Origin: UBA822 sp965249775
GTDB taxonomy: Bacteria; Gemmatimonadota; Gemmatimonadetes; Longimicrobiales; Gaopeijiaceae
Length of the DNA: 64,000 nucleotides
Direction: 5' to 3'
Assembly: GCA_965249775.1 (NCBI GenBank)
Contig: OZ252253.1
Span: forward strand, 434,001-498,000
This document shows, one piece after another, positions 1 through 8,958 of this stretch. Below the pieces are notes generated by a model that had not been told where the DNA came from, did not search any database, and worked only from the letters and a program-made list of their open reading frames with translations. Within the stretch, counting starts at the first letter, position 1; each line of letters opens with the position of its first letter. A program made the position numbers and the translations under genes.

Positions 1-8
1 TCGAAAAG

Positions 9-224
9 ATGCCGGCACCGACCAAGCTCGCGCTGGAGATGGCACTGCACGAAGAGCAGGAGCGACGCGCGCTCGAGGGGGAGCTCTGGCGTTTGGAGAG
101 GGCCTGGGAAGAGGCGGAGGAGATCGCAGCAATTTCAGACAGCCTGCTACTTCCAACCGAAGTCGGGGATTTCATCGAGAAGCATCGGGTAGGCCGCGTG
201 TCCGAGGAGGACCCCGAGGCGTAG
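9..224 (+). CDS. hypothetical helical protein, possibly the C-terminal part of a longer one
   Basis: A 71-codon frame very rich in Glu, Arg, Ala and Leu, predicted to be almost wholly alpha-helical (for example ALEMALHEEQERRALEGEL). The two codons before the first ATG are open, so the gene may begin before the window and this may be only its C-terminus. It ends 57 bases before the signal-peptide gene that follows and is probably a separate unit. I recognise no domain. The biased, amphipathic composition argues that it is a real reading frame rather than a chance one. Confidence 0.55.
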   Translation: MPAPTKLALEMALHEEQERRALEGELWRLERAWEEAEEIAAISDSLLLPTEVGDFIEKHRVGRVSEEDPEA

Positions 225-281
225 AATACGGTCCTGATGAGCTCGCCCTGTATGCCGCATCTGGACTCGGAGGAAACTACA

Positions 282-1169
282 ATGCGCCCGACTCACGTCC
301 TCACCCTGGTGACCGTTCTCGTCTGCGCCGGAGGGGCATACGCTCAGGAGCCTTTCGACCAGACCTTCAGACCCGACGTGCCGACGCCCGAGGGCTTCAG
401 GGCGAATCGGACTTCGTACTCCGCGATCATGGATGTACTGGCACCGAGCCGGCCCGAGGTGACGCAGGAGCAGCTCGATCGGCTCCGATCGGTCCCGCTC
501 GAGGCCATCTTCGGGGCGATCGGGGAGTACCGCACCAATTATGCTCGAGGATTCGCCAACACGCGTCCCGGGGAGCGTCTGGTGGGACGGGCTCTGACGA
601 TGCGGTTCCTTCCCCCGAGACCCGACTTGACCCGAGCTTCCAACGTCCTGGCCGAGGAGGGAAACTGGGATCGCAGATACTACGCGCGGGGGGCCGAGGA
701 AGCGCAGCCCGGCGATGTCGTGGTTGCGGAGCTCGGGGGCACCGACGGCCACAATCTCTTCGGCGACATGGGAGCCACGGGAATCCGAATGCGTGGGGCC
801 GCGGGGGTCGTCATCGACGGTGGCATGCGCGACTTCGTCGGGCTGCAAGACGACCGATTCGAGGGCTTCCCGGTGCTGCACCGGTTCTCCGACCCGCATA
901 CCACGTCCTGGCTCGGGGTAGAGTACGACGTGCCAGTCCGGATCGGCGGCGTCACGGTGCTGCCCGGCGACATCGTTGTTGGGGACGATGGCGGGGTCTT
1001 CTTTTTCCCGCCCGAGCTTCTCGACGACGTGCTGGAGTATGCGGCGCGAAGCGCCGCCCGGGAGGAGTTCCAGCTCCAGTTGTTGTTGGATCGGCGCTAC
1101 CGATTCAGGGACATCTACCCGCTGTCGCCAGAGTTGGCCGAAGAGTTCGAGAGGACGCGGGGACGATAG
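282..1169 (+). CDS. secreted RraA-family (HMG/CHA aldolase-like) protein
   Basis: About 295 residues. An N-terminal signal peptide ends near residue 20 (AGGAYAQ). The body has the RraA fold signature: GDVVVAELGG near the middle, then GATGIRMRGAAGVVIDGGMRD, where the Arg and Asp of the GG-x-RD segment bind substrate and metal in class II HMG/CHA aldolases, followed by a second GD-V-GDDGGV segment. Family members are oxo-acid aldolases or, in E. coli RraA, RNase E regulators. Export to the periplasm makes RNase regulation unlikely here. The ATG at 282 is preferred over the ATG at 237 because a GGAGG precedes it at 6-8 bases and the signal peptide starts there. The substrate is unknown. Confidence 0.8.
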   Translation: MRPTHVLTLVTVLVCAGGAYAQEPFDQTFRPDVPTPEGFRANRTSYSAIMDVLAPSRPEVTQEQLDRLRSVPLEAIFGAIGEYRTNYARGFANTRPGERLVGRALTMRFLPPRPDLTRASNVLAEEGNWDRRYYARGAEEAQPGDVVVAELGGTDGHNLFGDMGATGIRMRGAAGVVIDGGMRDFVGLQDDRFEGFPVLHRFSDPHTTSWLGVEYDVPVRIGGVTVLPGDIVVGDDGGVFFFPPELLDDVLEYAARSAAREEFQLQLLLDRRYRFRDIYPLSPELAEEFERTRGR

Positions 1170-1192
1170 GGAAGGGGAGGTAGATTAGCGGC

Positions 1193-3085
1193 GTGAATGA
1201 TCCCAAGGCGAACAACACGGGTGGCCACCGGCGCGCCACCCCTGTCCGCAACCCGGAGACCCCGTCCTCGTGGGGCGAGCGCTTTCAGGCCCTGAAGACG
1301 ATCCCACCGCTGGCGCGGATGGTCTATCAGGCCCATCCGCGTTTTGCGGTGGCCACACTCTCCTTTCGCCTTCTCCGCGCGCTGGCCCCGATCACGCTGC
1401 TGTGGATCGGGAAGCTCATCATCGAGGTCGTGGAGCTCTACTACCGGGGCGGTCAGCCGGTGGACTGGCCGTACCTGTGGACCTTGGTCGCGATCGAGTT
1501 GGTGGTAGCGATTCTAACGGAGGTCTTGTCGCGGGGATCCGGTCTGGTGGAGGCTCTGCTTGGTGAGCATTTCCGCAACGAAGTGTCGGTGCGTGTCATG
1601 GAGCACGCCGCGACCCTCGACGTAGCCCAGTTCGAGGACGCCGACATCTACGACCAGTTGGAGCGTGCCCGTCAACAGACCCACAAGGGGATCGGCTTCC
1701 TGGTTCAGACTCTCGGCCTCATGCAGTCGCTGATCACGGTCCTTTCCATGGCCGCTGGCCTGGTCATTTTCGTGCCCTGGTTGATCGTGCTCCTCGTCAT
1801 CGCCGTGCTGCCCGCCTTCTTCGGCGAGACTCACTTCGCGGCCCTCGGCTACGACCTGCGGCATCGTTGGACACAGAACCGACGTATGCTCGATTACCTG
1901 CGCCACATCGCCGCGAACGACACGGCGGCGAAGGAAGTGCGGCTCTTTGGGCTGTCGCCATACCTGATCGGCCGCTATCGAGAGCACGCCGACGGTTTCC
2001 TCCTCGAGGGCCAGAAGCTGGCCATCAGACGTAACCTCGTCGCCGCGCTGCTGGCGACCATGGGATCGCTGGGGCTCTACGGAGGATACGCCGTGGTCAT
2101 CTACTACACGATCACCGGATACGTGGCGCCGTCTGGCGAGGTCTTCACAATCGGCACGCTCACGTTCCTGATGGGATCGTTGCGACAGAGTCGTATGCTA
2201 CTCCAGGGCATGTTACTCGGGCTCTCGGGCATCTATGAGCAGAGCCTCTACATCCGCGATCTCTTCCTCTTTCTGGATGTCACGCCTCAGATCAGGTCCA
2301 AGCCGGACGCCTTGCCCGTGCCGAAGCACATCGTCGAAGGATTTCGGCTCGAGGGCGTCGGCTACAAGTACCCGGGATCGGACACCTATGCGGTCCGCAA
2401 CGCGGACCTGGTGCTTCGGCCGGGTGAATCGATCGCTCTCGTCGGCGAGAACGGAGCCGGCAAGACCACGCTCGTGAAGCTCCTGAGCCGGCTTTACGAT
2501 CCCGACGAGGGCAGGATCCTACTCGACGGTGTAGACCTCCGCGAGTACGACGTGGACGATCTGCATCGCAACATCGGCGTCATCTTTCAGGACTTTCTGC
2601 GCTACTCCTTCCTCTTCAAGGAGAACATCGGCGTGGGACTGATCGAGCGCATGGAGGAGGAGGACCGCATCCGGGCAGCCGCGGCGAGTAGCCTTGCCGA
2701 CGACGTCGCGCGCGAGTTGGCCGACGGCTTCGATCAGCAGCTGGGCCGCCGCTTCGACGGGGGTGTGGATTTGTCGGGAGGGGAGTGGCAGAAGCTGGCG
2801 CTGGGGCGGGCCTACATGCGCGACGCCCAAGTGCTCATTCTGGACGAGCCCACGTCATCCCTCGATGCTCGGGCCGAGTATGAGGTCTTTCAGAGATTCA
2901 CCGAGCTGACGCGCGGCCGAATGGCACTGCTGATCTCGCACCGCTTTTCCACCGTGCGCATGGCGAACAGGATTCTGGTGCTCGAGAACGGGGAGGTCAC
3001 CGAGAACGGGACGCACCAAGAGCTGGTTTCCCAACGCGGGCTCTACTCGGAGCTGTTCAACCTGCAGGCCGAGGGATACCGGTGA
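1193..3085 (+). CDS. ABC exporter, fused permease and ATPase (half-transporter)
   Basis: About 630 residues starting at GTG behind a GGGGAGG. Residues 40-340 are a multi-span ABC exporter transmembrane domain. The C-terminal half is a complete nucleotide-binding domain: Walker A GENGAGKTT near residue 418, signature LSGGEWQKLALGRA near 526, Walker B VLILDEPTSSLD near 547, H-loop LISHRFSTV near 582. All catalytic residues are present. A membrane domain fused to one ATPase implies function as a homodimer or with a second half-transporter. The substrate cannot be read from the sequence; lipid, peptide or drug export are the usual roles. It ends one base before the stop codon of the convergent amine oxidase gene. 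Confidence 0.92.
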   Translation: MNDPKANNTGGHRRATPVRNPETPSSWGERFQALKTIPPLARMVYQAHPRFAVATLSFRLLRALAPITLLWIGKLIIEVVELYYRGGQPVDWPYLWTLVAIELVVAILTEVLSRGSGLVEALLGEHFRNEVSVRVMEHAATLDVAQFEDADIYDQLERARQQTHKGIGFLVQTLGLMQSLITVLSMAAGLVIFVPWLIVLLVIAVLPAFFGETHFAALGYDLRHRWTQNRRMLDYLRHIAANDTAAKEVRLFGLSPYLIGRYREHADGFLLEGQKLAIRRNLVAALLATMGSLGLYGGYAVVIYYTITGYVAPSGEVFTIGTLTFLMGSLRQSRMLLQGMLLGLSGIYEQSLYIRDLFLFLDVTPQIRSKPDALPVPKHIVEGFRLEGVGYKYPGSDTYAVRNADLVLRPGESIALVGENGAGKTTLVKLLSRLYDPDEGRILLDGVDLREYDVDDLHRNIGVIFQDFLRYSFLFKENIGVGLIERMEEEDRIRAAAASSLADDVARELADGFDQQLGRRFDGGVDLSGGEWQKLALGRAYMRDAQVLILDEPTSSLDARAEYEVFQRFTELTRGRMALLISHRFSTVRMANRILVLENGEVTENGTHQELVSQRGLYSELFNLQAEGYR

Positions 3086-3086
3086 C

Positions 3087-4619
3087 CTACCCCCGCATCA
3101 CCCGTTCGTGGAGGGCCTCGACCGACCGCCAGGCCGACTGAATGCCGCCCTCGATCCACGCGGGGCGTGAGCTGGCGCCCGCCGACCCCATGTAAATCCG
3201 GCCGTCGGCCTGGCTGAGCTGCTCCAAGCGTTCCGGCGGCGGGGTCCGGCCATACGCGCCGAGGCTGTAAGGGACCTTGTCCCACCAGACGGAATAGGCA
3301 GTCTCGAATTCCTCCCTCATCTGGGGGTGGACCTTGCTGGCCTGCGTGAGCACGTGCTCGATCCGCCCCTGGATTGGCATGTCACCCAGCCCGGCCGTTT
3401 GCCCGCCGCCGTAGTAGCCCAACAGCACTCCCTTTTCCGTGAAGTAGTCGTTCGAGGGGTAGGAAAACTCTCCGAGCTGAAGACTCCGGGCGTAAAGGTG
3501 GCCCCCGAAGATTCCGTCGTCCTCTTCCCAGAAGCGGCGCTTCATCTGGAGCCCCATTTTCGCTGCGTTGCTGTGGCCGCTCTCGTTCACCGCAGTGGCC
3601 ATGTCGGACGACAAGTTGACATCGACTCTCTGCAGCACGGACATCGGCAGGCAACAGACACAGTAGTCCCCGACCTCCTCCCGTTCCTGTCCGGTTCCAG
3701 TGTCTCGGTAGACCACGCGGATCTCATCCTCGGTCTGGCGGATGGACCGCACTTCGGCCTGCAGGGTGATCTTGTCACCAATGGCTTGCTGGAAAGCGAG
3801 CGGGATCTGCTGCATGCCACCGATCGGCTGAAAAACGGGATGCGGCCCGCCGGTACCCGCGTTGAGCGACCGGACCTGAGAGCTGAACCCGGAGCGGAGC
3901 AGCGCACTCAAGTCGTAGGGGGACTCGTTGCCTGAACCGCGCAACCGCGGTGGCCGGTACACCAGGTCCGGATTCAGGTAGCCGGCTGTGACCAGAAACC
4001 GGACCAAGAGCTGCTGATCTTCTTCGGTGAGCGGGGCGTCGATCTGGCCCTGATCCATCGCCTTGGCGAGCAACTCCGTGGTGGATCCCCAGAGGTCGGC
4101 CTTGACCTCGCGTACCCGCACGCGCCTCCCGGCTAGAGGTCCACGCTCCGGGTCTTCCTGCCACATGTAGTTCGCGTCGGTCCAATTCACGAACAGCTCC
4201 AACGGAACACCCAGCTCCTTGCAATAGCCGAGCACACCCTGGTCGGCGTTCGGAATCCGCCACGCGCCGGCGTTCAGGTACTGACCCTCGTCGAACTGGC
4301 ACACCTGGTGCTCTCCCTCGACCTCGGTGTGCTCCGCCCCGCGGCGAACCGTCCAACAGAGGCCACCCACCCAATCGCGGGCTTCCAGGATGCGATAGTC
4401 GTAGTCGAGCTTCCCGAGCTCGTATCCCACCGTGAGCCCCGAGATTCCCGCCCCTAACACGATGACACGCGTGCCGGGCGGCCTGCCCTGCAACACGGGT
4501 CGAGCTCGTGACTCCCCCATCAGGCCCCAGGTGTCCATGGTTCCCATCATCAGGGATGCACCGCCGATCGCCCCGAACCTCTGCAGGACATCGCGTCTGG
4601 TCATCAAAGAAGGATGCAC
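3087..4619 (-). CDS. Tat-exported flavin amine/L-amino-acid oxidase family protein
   Basis: 510 residues. The N-terminus carries a twin-arginine motif (MTRRDVLQRF) and a hydrophobic stretch, indicating folded export to the periplasm. A dinucleotide-binding motif VIVLGAGISGLTVGYEL binds FAD, with EARDWVGG just after it as in monoamine oxidases. The C-terminal FAD-contact segment GRIYMGSAGASSRPAWIEGGIQ fills the same role as the GE-x-T region of the family. It would oxidise an amine or L-amino acid to an imine with release of H2O2. The start is GTG at 4619; an internal ATG at 4604, directly before the RR motif, is an alternative. It converges on the ABC exporter. Confidence 0.88.
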   Translation of the reverse strand: MHPSLMTRRDVLQRFGAIGGASLMMGTMDTWGLMGESRARPVLQGRPPGTRVIVLGAGISGLTVGYELGKLDYDYRILEARDWVGGLCWTVRRGAEHTEVEGEHQVCQFDEGQYLNAGAWRIPNADQGVLGYCKELGVPLELFVNWTDANYMWQEDPERGPLAGRRVRVREVKADLWGSTTELLAKAMDQGQIDAPLTEEDQQLLVRFLVTAGYLNPDLVYRPPRLRGSGNESPYDLSALLRSGFSSQVRSLNAGTGGPHPVFQPIGGMQQIPLAFQQAIGDKITLQAEVRSIRQTEDEIRVVYRDTGTGQEREEVGDYCVCCLPMSVLQRVDVNLSSDMATAVNESGHSNAAKMGLQMKRRFWEEDDGIFGGHLYARSLQLGEFSYPSNDYFTEKGVLLGYYGGGQTAGLGDMPIQGRIEHVLTQASKVHPQMREEFETAYSVWWDKVPYSLGAYGRTPPPERLEQLSQADGRIYMGSAGASSRPAWIEGGIQSAWRSVEALHERVMRG

Positions 4620-4723
4620 TCGTTATTCCGTCCGGTTGCGGTTCGTCGACGTCTCCATCCCCCAAGCGGTGGGGCCCGGGAACGTGGTCTCGACCGTCGG
4701 CAACCAAGGTACGGCGCGGCCGC

Positions 4724-4780
4724 CTGACCGGCTACATGAAGGCTGACCGGCTATATGAAGGCTGACTGGCTACATGACGG
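4724..4780. repeat. three tandem copies of a 19-bp unit
   Basis: Three head-to-tail copies of CTGACCGGCTACATGAAGG, with one or two changes in the second and third copies, lie between the amine oxidase and the small membrane protein gene. They are not in a convincing reading frame. Confidence 0.8.
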
Positions 4781-4835
4781 CAAGCTACATCGCCGATCTC
4801 TACCAGCAGGCAGAATCCGCGGCTATGTTGAAGGC

Positions 4836-4857
4836 CGTCTTCTGAGAGGAGAAGACG
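4836..4857. other. hairpin (8-bp perfect stem, 6-nt loop)
   Basis: CGTCTTCT and AGAAGACG form a perfect 8-bp stem around GAGAGG. There is no T-run, so it is not a classic intrinsic terminator. It lies just upstream of the small membrane protein gene and could affect its leader. A partial echo of the left arm (GGTCTTCT) follows directly. Confidence 0.4.
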
Positions 4858-4884
4858 AGACGGTCTTCTGCGAGGAGTAGGTCA

Positions 4885-5157
4885 CTGGACCCGTTCATTT
4901 TCGTCATCGCGATAGTCGCCATCGTTTCCGGCGGCAGACTCGGGCGCGCGGTTTCTGTGGAAATGATCCGTCGTCGTCCTCAGCCAGAAGGGGATTCGCT
5001 CCAGGGCGGTGAGCAGCTTGATGAAATTCGCGACGTAGTTGGCGGTGTGATTGGTCGCCTCGAGCGCCTGGAGGAAGAACGAGACTTCTACAAGGACCTG
5101 CTCGAATCGCCCGAGACCCGTCGTGAGATTCGCCCGCCCAGCGTAGAAGAGGGCTGA
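4885..5157 (+). CDS. small single-span membrane protein with C-terminal coiled coil (PspB-like layout)
   Basis: Read from a CTG at 4885 that has GGAG 8 bases upstream, the frame gives about 90 residues: a hydrophobic segment at the extreme N-terminus (DPFIFVIAIVAIVSGG), then a charged amphipathic helix (DEIRDVVGGVIGRLERLEEERDFYKDLL). That is the layout of phage-shock PspB-like proteins, though I would not assert orthology. A shorter version could begin at GTG 4957, but it would discard the membrane anchor. The stop TGA is followed directly by the ATG of the amidohydrolase, so the two are probably co-transcribed and translationally coupled. Confidence 0.55.
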   Translation: MDPFIFVIAIVAIVSGGRLGRAVSVEMIRRRPQPEGDSLQGGEQLDEIRDVVGGVIGRLERLEEERDFYKDLLESPETRREIRPPSVEEG

Positions 5158-6528
5158 ATGCCCAAGCTGCTCCTGGCTTTACTGCTCCTATCGACAGCCT
5201 GTTCGCCTCCGGGTACGTCGCGCGAGCCCGCCCAGACGAACGTGCGACTGTTCACCGGGGCCCGTGTGGTCGTGGGAAACGGGGCGGTCATCGAGAATGG
5301 CGCCTTTGTCGTGCGGGACGACATCATCACCGCCATGGGCGAAGCGCCTGAGGTCCAGTCGCCTGACGGCGCGACCGTGGTGGACCTGACAGGCCGGACG
5401 GTGATACCGGCTCTCGTCAACACGCATGCGCATCTCGGCTGGGAGAAGTACGACAGTTGGGGATCCGAGAACTTCACGCGCGACAACCTCATCGAACACC
5501 TGAACCGTCACGCGTACTACGGTGTGGGCACGATCATTTCCACCGGAAGCGACAAGGAAGAGATCGCGTTGCAGGTGCGTCATGAACAGCGAATCGGAGA
5601 GGTCGGTGGCGCGCGGTACCTAGTGTCTCCCGGGATCGGCACACCCGGCGGTGGCCCGAATCCCCGGTTCACCGACGACAAGGGATTCTGGGGCATCCAT
5701 CACGTGACTGGTCCGTCCGAAGCTCGAGATATCGTGCGGTCCGAGGCGGCCAAGGGGATCCGGATCGTCAAGATCTGGGTCGACGCACGCGACGAGCGGC
5801 GTGGCGCGCAGGTCAAGTTACGGCCAGAGATCTACGCAGCCGTCCTCGACGAGGCTCAGGTAAGAGACGTTCTCGTCATTGCACACGCATTGACGCTCGA
5901 GGACCAGAAGCAGTTGTTACGCGCCGGCAACAGGCGGTTCATCCACATGCCCTACGACCGGGATGCGGACGAGGAGTATCTCGCTCTGGTCCGGGAGAGG
6001 AACGCCTTCATCGTGCCCACGCTCGGCATGGTCACGAAACGCGAGCCGTACTACGTGCCGGCGTTTCAAGATCCATTTTTCCAGGAGCAGGTGTCTTCGG
6101 AGGTCCTTGGGCTACTGACCGATGCGTACGGCGACGGACCGTCAGTGCCGTCGGTCCGGACGCCGGCGGCCGTCGAGCGCGCACGCGTGATCGCCGACAA
6201 CTTCGAGGCGATCAAGGATCATATCATTCTCGGCACGGATGCCGGGGCAGTGGGTGATTTTTTTGGGTACGCCGATCACGTCGAGCTCGCGCTCTTCGTT
6301 CGGATGGGCATGACCCCGGCCGAGGCGATCGTCGCGGCAACCGGGCGGGCAGCACAGGCATTCGGTTTGATTGACGTCGGCACCCTCGAGGCGGGTATGA
6401 GCGCCGATTTCGTCGTCCTCGACGCCAACCCCCTCGACGACATCGAGAACACTCGGCAGATCTCCCAGGTTTACCTCCGGGGCGATCCGGTCGATAGGAG
6501 GGCTTTTCGAGAGCGTTGGACGCAGTAA
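5158..6528 (+). CDS. lipoprotein amidohydrolase
   Basis: 456 residues. A lipoprotein signal (LLLALLLLSTAC) places it in the cell envelope. The metal-dependent amidohydrolase fold is clear: HAH in NTHAHLGW near residue 90, a Lys in VKIWVDA that may be the carboxylated metal-bridging residue, His in VIAHAL and FIHMPYD, and the catalytic Asp in ILGTDAGA. The C-terminal segment TLEAGMSADFVVLDANPLDDI closes the composite beta-sandwich typical of imidazolonepropionase/prolidase-type members. It would hydrolyse a cyclic amide or peptide-like substrate. Its ATG abuts the stop of the preceding small membrane protein gene. Confidence 0.88.
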   Translation: MPKLLLALLLLSTACSPPGTSREPAQTNVRLFTGARVVVGNGAVIENGAFVVRDDIITAMGEAPEVQSPDGATVVDLTGRTVIPALVNTHAHLGWEKYDSWGSENFTRDNLIEHLNRHAYYGVGTIISTGSDKEEIALQVRHEQRIGEVGGARYLVSPGIGTPGGGPNPRFTDDKGFWGIHHVTGPSEARDIVRSEAAKGIRIVKIWVDARDERRGAQVKLRPEIYAAVLDEAQVRDVLVIAHALTLEDQKQLLRAGNRRFIHMPYDRDADEEYLALVRERNAFIVPTLGMVTKREPYYVPAFQDPFFQEQVSSEVLGLLTDAYGDGPSVPSVRTPAAVERARVIADNFEAIKDHIILGTDAGAVGDFFGYADHVELALFVRMGMTPAEAIVAATGRAAQAFGLIDVGTLEAGMSADFVVLDANPLDDIENTRQISQVYLRGDPVDRRAFRERWTQ

Positions 6529-6604
6529 CACTGCGGATCCTGCTCGCGTGGGCCCCGTTGATGAGTTATAAGTCGAAATGGTGGTTCTGCCTTCACGACG
6601 AAGC

Positions 6605-6644
6605 GCAGCCACGGCGAGCGCAGCTACGGTGAATAGCCACGGCG
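6605..6644. repeat. short direct repeats (AGCCACGGCGA type) in leader
   Basis: Three imperfect copies of a 13-15-bp unit built on AGCCACGGCGA precede the Shine-Dalgarno AGGAGGAG of the monooxygenase gene. No function is evident. Confidence 0.5.
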
Positions 6645-6660
6645 AATGAGGAGGAGTGCC

Positions 6661-8046
6661 ATGCTTCGGAAGCGTCTTCACGCGGTGCACGTAGCCTCGG
6701 CCCTGGTCACGACTGGCCTATTGATTGGCCTGTTGGGTGCTCCCCAGGCCCTGACTGCCCAGGACCAGAGGGATGAGGTTACCTACTCGCGTGACATCGC
6801 CCCGATCCTTCAGGAGAGCTGTCAGAATTGCCACCGGCCGAACTCGGTCGCACCCATGTCGCTCCTCACCTACGAAGAGGCCCGTCCCTACGCGCGACGT
6901 ATGAAGGAGCGAACCGCTCTTCGCGACCGTATGGGCGTTATGCCGCCCTGGTTCATCGAACGGGATGTGGGTATTCAACGTTTCGCGAACGACGAGGCGC
7001 TCACCGAACAGGAGATCGAGCTGATCGCGGCCTGGGCCGACGCCGGCGCACCGGAGGGCGATCCAGCTGACCTGCCCGAGCCGTCGGTGTTTTCGGCCGA
7101 GGGCGCTTGGGACATCGGAGAGCCCGACCTCATTGTCGACCTGCCTCCCCACACGATGGAGGCGCATGCGCCGGACTGGTGGGGGCTGATCCCCAATGCC
7201 GCCACGGGTCTGACCGAGGATCGTTACGTATCCGCGATGCAGGTACTCGAGATCAGCGATGTCGAGGGCGGAGTGGGCGGGAACTTCATCTACCATCATG
7301 CCATCATCGCGTCCACTGATGCGAACGGCCGGATGAACGGACAGTGGCCGGTCCATGAGGTCGGTCGGAATGCCGAGTATTTCGATCCTCAGGCGTCCCC
7401 GATCCTGCAGGCGGGGTCGCAGTTCTTCATTCCTGGCGTCCACATGCACGCGAATGACGTCACCACGACGGCGCACCTCCGGTTGGGGCTGAAGTTCCAC
7501 CCGAGGGATTACGCGCCGACCCGACGGCCGTCGAACCTGACGTTCGGCAACGGCGAGATAGACTTGCGGCCGATGACGCCCGACCAAGAGGTCCACTTGT
7601 ACCAGGAGCTCGAGCAGAACATGAAGCTCCCGACCTTCGAGCCGCATATGCACGCCTCGGGCGTCCGCATGTGCATGGAGGCGATCTGGGGAGGCAAGGC
7701 CGAGACGCTGACGTGTGCCGGCTACGACCACAACTGGGTGAAGGTCTACAACTACGACGAGGATTACGCGCCACTACTGCCCAAGGGGACGCTGCTCCAC
7801 ATCACCGCGTACTTCGACACGACGCCCGACAACAAGAACGTCGTCGACCCCAGGAACTGGCAGGGACTCGGGCACCGCTCCATCGACAACATGGCGATCG
7901 CGATCATGCCGGTCGTTCCCCTGACTGACGAGGAGTTCGCCGAAGAGATGGCGACCCGACGCGAGCGACTGGGGCTCGAGGTGGGCGAGGCGATGCTCGG
8001 TTGTCCGTTGTGTGGCTTCGCGGAGCTGCCGGGGGCCGGTCGGTGA
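6661..8046 (+). CDS. secreted c-type haem plus copper type II (PHM-like) monooxygenase
   Basis: About 461 residues starting at the ATG 3 bases after AGGAGGAGTGCC; an ATG at 6646 is too early for that site. A signal peptide is followed by a c-type haem site CQNCH (residues 54-58) in a short cytochrome domain. A long domain then resembles the ascorbate-dependent copper type II monooxygenases: YHHAII supplies the paired His of the first copper site, and HMH in PGVHMHAND and PHMH in FEPHMHASG supply His ligands for the second. Such enzymes hydroxylate an alpha or benzylic carbon, as PHM does on glycine-extended peptides. The stop overlaps the next start (TGATG), so the two proteins are made together. 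A paralogue lies at 51868-53193. Confidence 0.8.
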   Translation: MLRKRLHAVHVASALVTTGLLIGLLGAPQALTAQDQRDEVTYSRDIAPILQESCQNCHRPNSVAPMSLLTYEEARPYARRMKERTALRDRMGVMPPWFIERDVGIQRFANDEALTEQEIELIAAWADAGAPEGDPADLPEPSVFSAEGAWDIGEPDLIVDLPPHTMEAHAPDWWGLIPNAATGLTEDRYVSAMQVLEISDVEGGVGGNFIYHHAIIASTDANGRMNGQWPVHEVGRNAEYFDPQASPILQAGSQFFIPGVHMHANDVTTTAHLRLGLKFHPRDYAPTRRPSNLTFGNGEIDLRPMTPDQEVHLYQELEQNMKLPTFEPHMHASGVRMCMEAIWGGKAETLTCAGYDHNWVKVYNYDEDYAPLLPKGTLLHITAYFDTTPDNKNVVDPRNWQGLGHRSIDNMAIAIMPVVPLTDEEFAEEMATRRERLGLEVGEAMLGCPLCGFAELPGAGR

Positions 8047-8936
8047 TGGTGCGAGCGATGGGCCTCGCGACAGCGCTTGGATTGATGGGAGCCCTACTCG
8101 CTGCGGCTCCCGTCAGCGCTCAAGGTGAGACGTCCGACGACAACGTTGCGCTCGCCTACGAGGGCTTCACGACGAACGACGACGGGTCGTATGACTTGTG
8201 GTTCGGCTATTACAACCGCAGTTGGGATCATGAGTACGACGTGCCCATCGGACCGGACAACAACATCGAGCCGGGCGGTGCGGACGTCGGGCAGCCGACG
8301 CACTTCTTTCCACAGCGCAACCAGTTCGTCTTCAGCGTGCGCGTCCCAGCCGACTTCGGAGAGGGCGAGGTGGTCTGGACGCTGAAGACAGACGGCGTGA
8401 TCGAGCGGGCCTATGGCACCCTGAAGCCTTTGTATGCCGTGGACGAAGTCGTGATGAGCGCGAACTTCGGAGCCGGCGGTCAGACTGGATTCAATCCCAG
8501 GCTGGCAGGCAACATCGCGCCTGAGGTCACGGTAGAGGGGGAAAAGCGGCTCACGGCGACTGTAGGTGAGTCGGTGACGCTGAGCGCCATCGCGACCGAC
8601 GACGGCAAGCCCGGTCGGCGCGGAATGTCATCACAGCTCGGCCAGAGCCACTTCGTGCCCAACTCCGCCACGGGGCTGCGCTTCTCGTGGTACTGGTATC
8701 GAGGCCCGGCCGCTGTCGAGCTCAATCCGACACAGACCAAGGTTTGGGAGGATCGGAGAGACGGTGGGAACTCCCCATGGTCCGCCGGATGGCGAACCCC
8801 GGAGGTTCCGCCTGACAACCGCTGGGTCGTGCGCGCCACGTTCAGCGAGCCGGGAACCTACGTGCTGCGAGCGCTGGCCTCAGATGGCGGGCTGATCGAT
8901 TACGAGGACGTGACCATCGTCGTAAGTCGGCGGTAG
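8046..8936 (+). CDS. secreted beta-sandwich protein coupled to the monooxygenase
   Basis: About 296 residues from the ATG that overlaps the upstream stop codon by one base. A signal peptide ends near APVSAQG. The N-terminal part (YEGFTTNDDGSYDLWFGYYNRS) and the C-terminal part (VTLSAIATDDG, then TYVLRALASDGGLIDYEDVTIVV) look like Ig/PKD-type beta-sandwiches. I know no enzymatic function. Translational coupling to the haem/copper monooxygenase suggests that it acts as a partner or scaffold of that enzyme in the periplasm. Confidence 0.7.
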   Translation: MVRAMGLATALGLMGALLAAAPVSAQGETSDDNVALAYEGFTTNDDGSYDLWFGYYNRSWDHEYDVPIGPDNNIEPGGADVGQPTHFFPQRNQFVFSVRVPADFGEGEVVWTLKTDGVIERAYGTLKPLYAVDEVVMSANFGAGGQTGFNPRLAGNIAPEVTVEGEKRLTATVGESVTLSAIATDDGKPGRRGMSSQLGQSHFVPNSATGLRFSWYWYRGPAAVELNPTQTKVWEDRRDGGNSPWSAGWRTPEVPPDNRWVVRATFSEPGTYVLRALASDGGLIDYEDVTIVVSRR

Positions 8937-8958
8937 GCGTAAGGAGAGCCGGTCCGGC

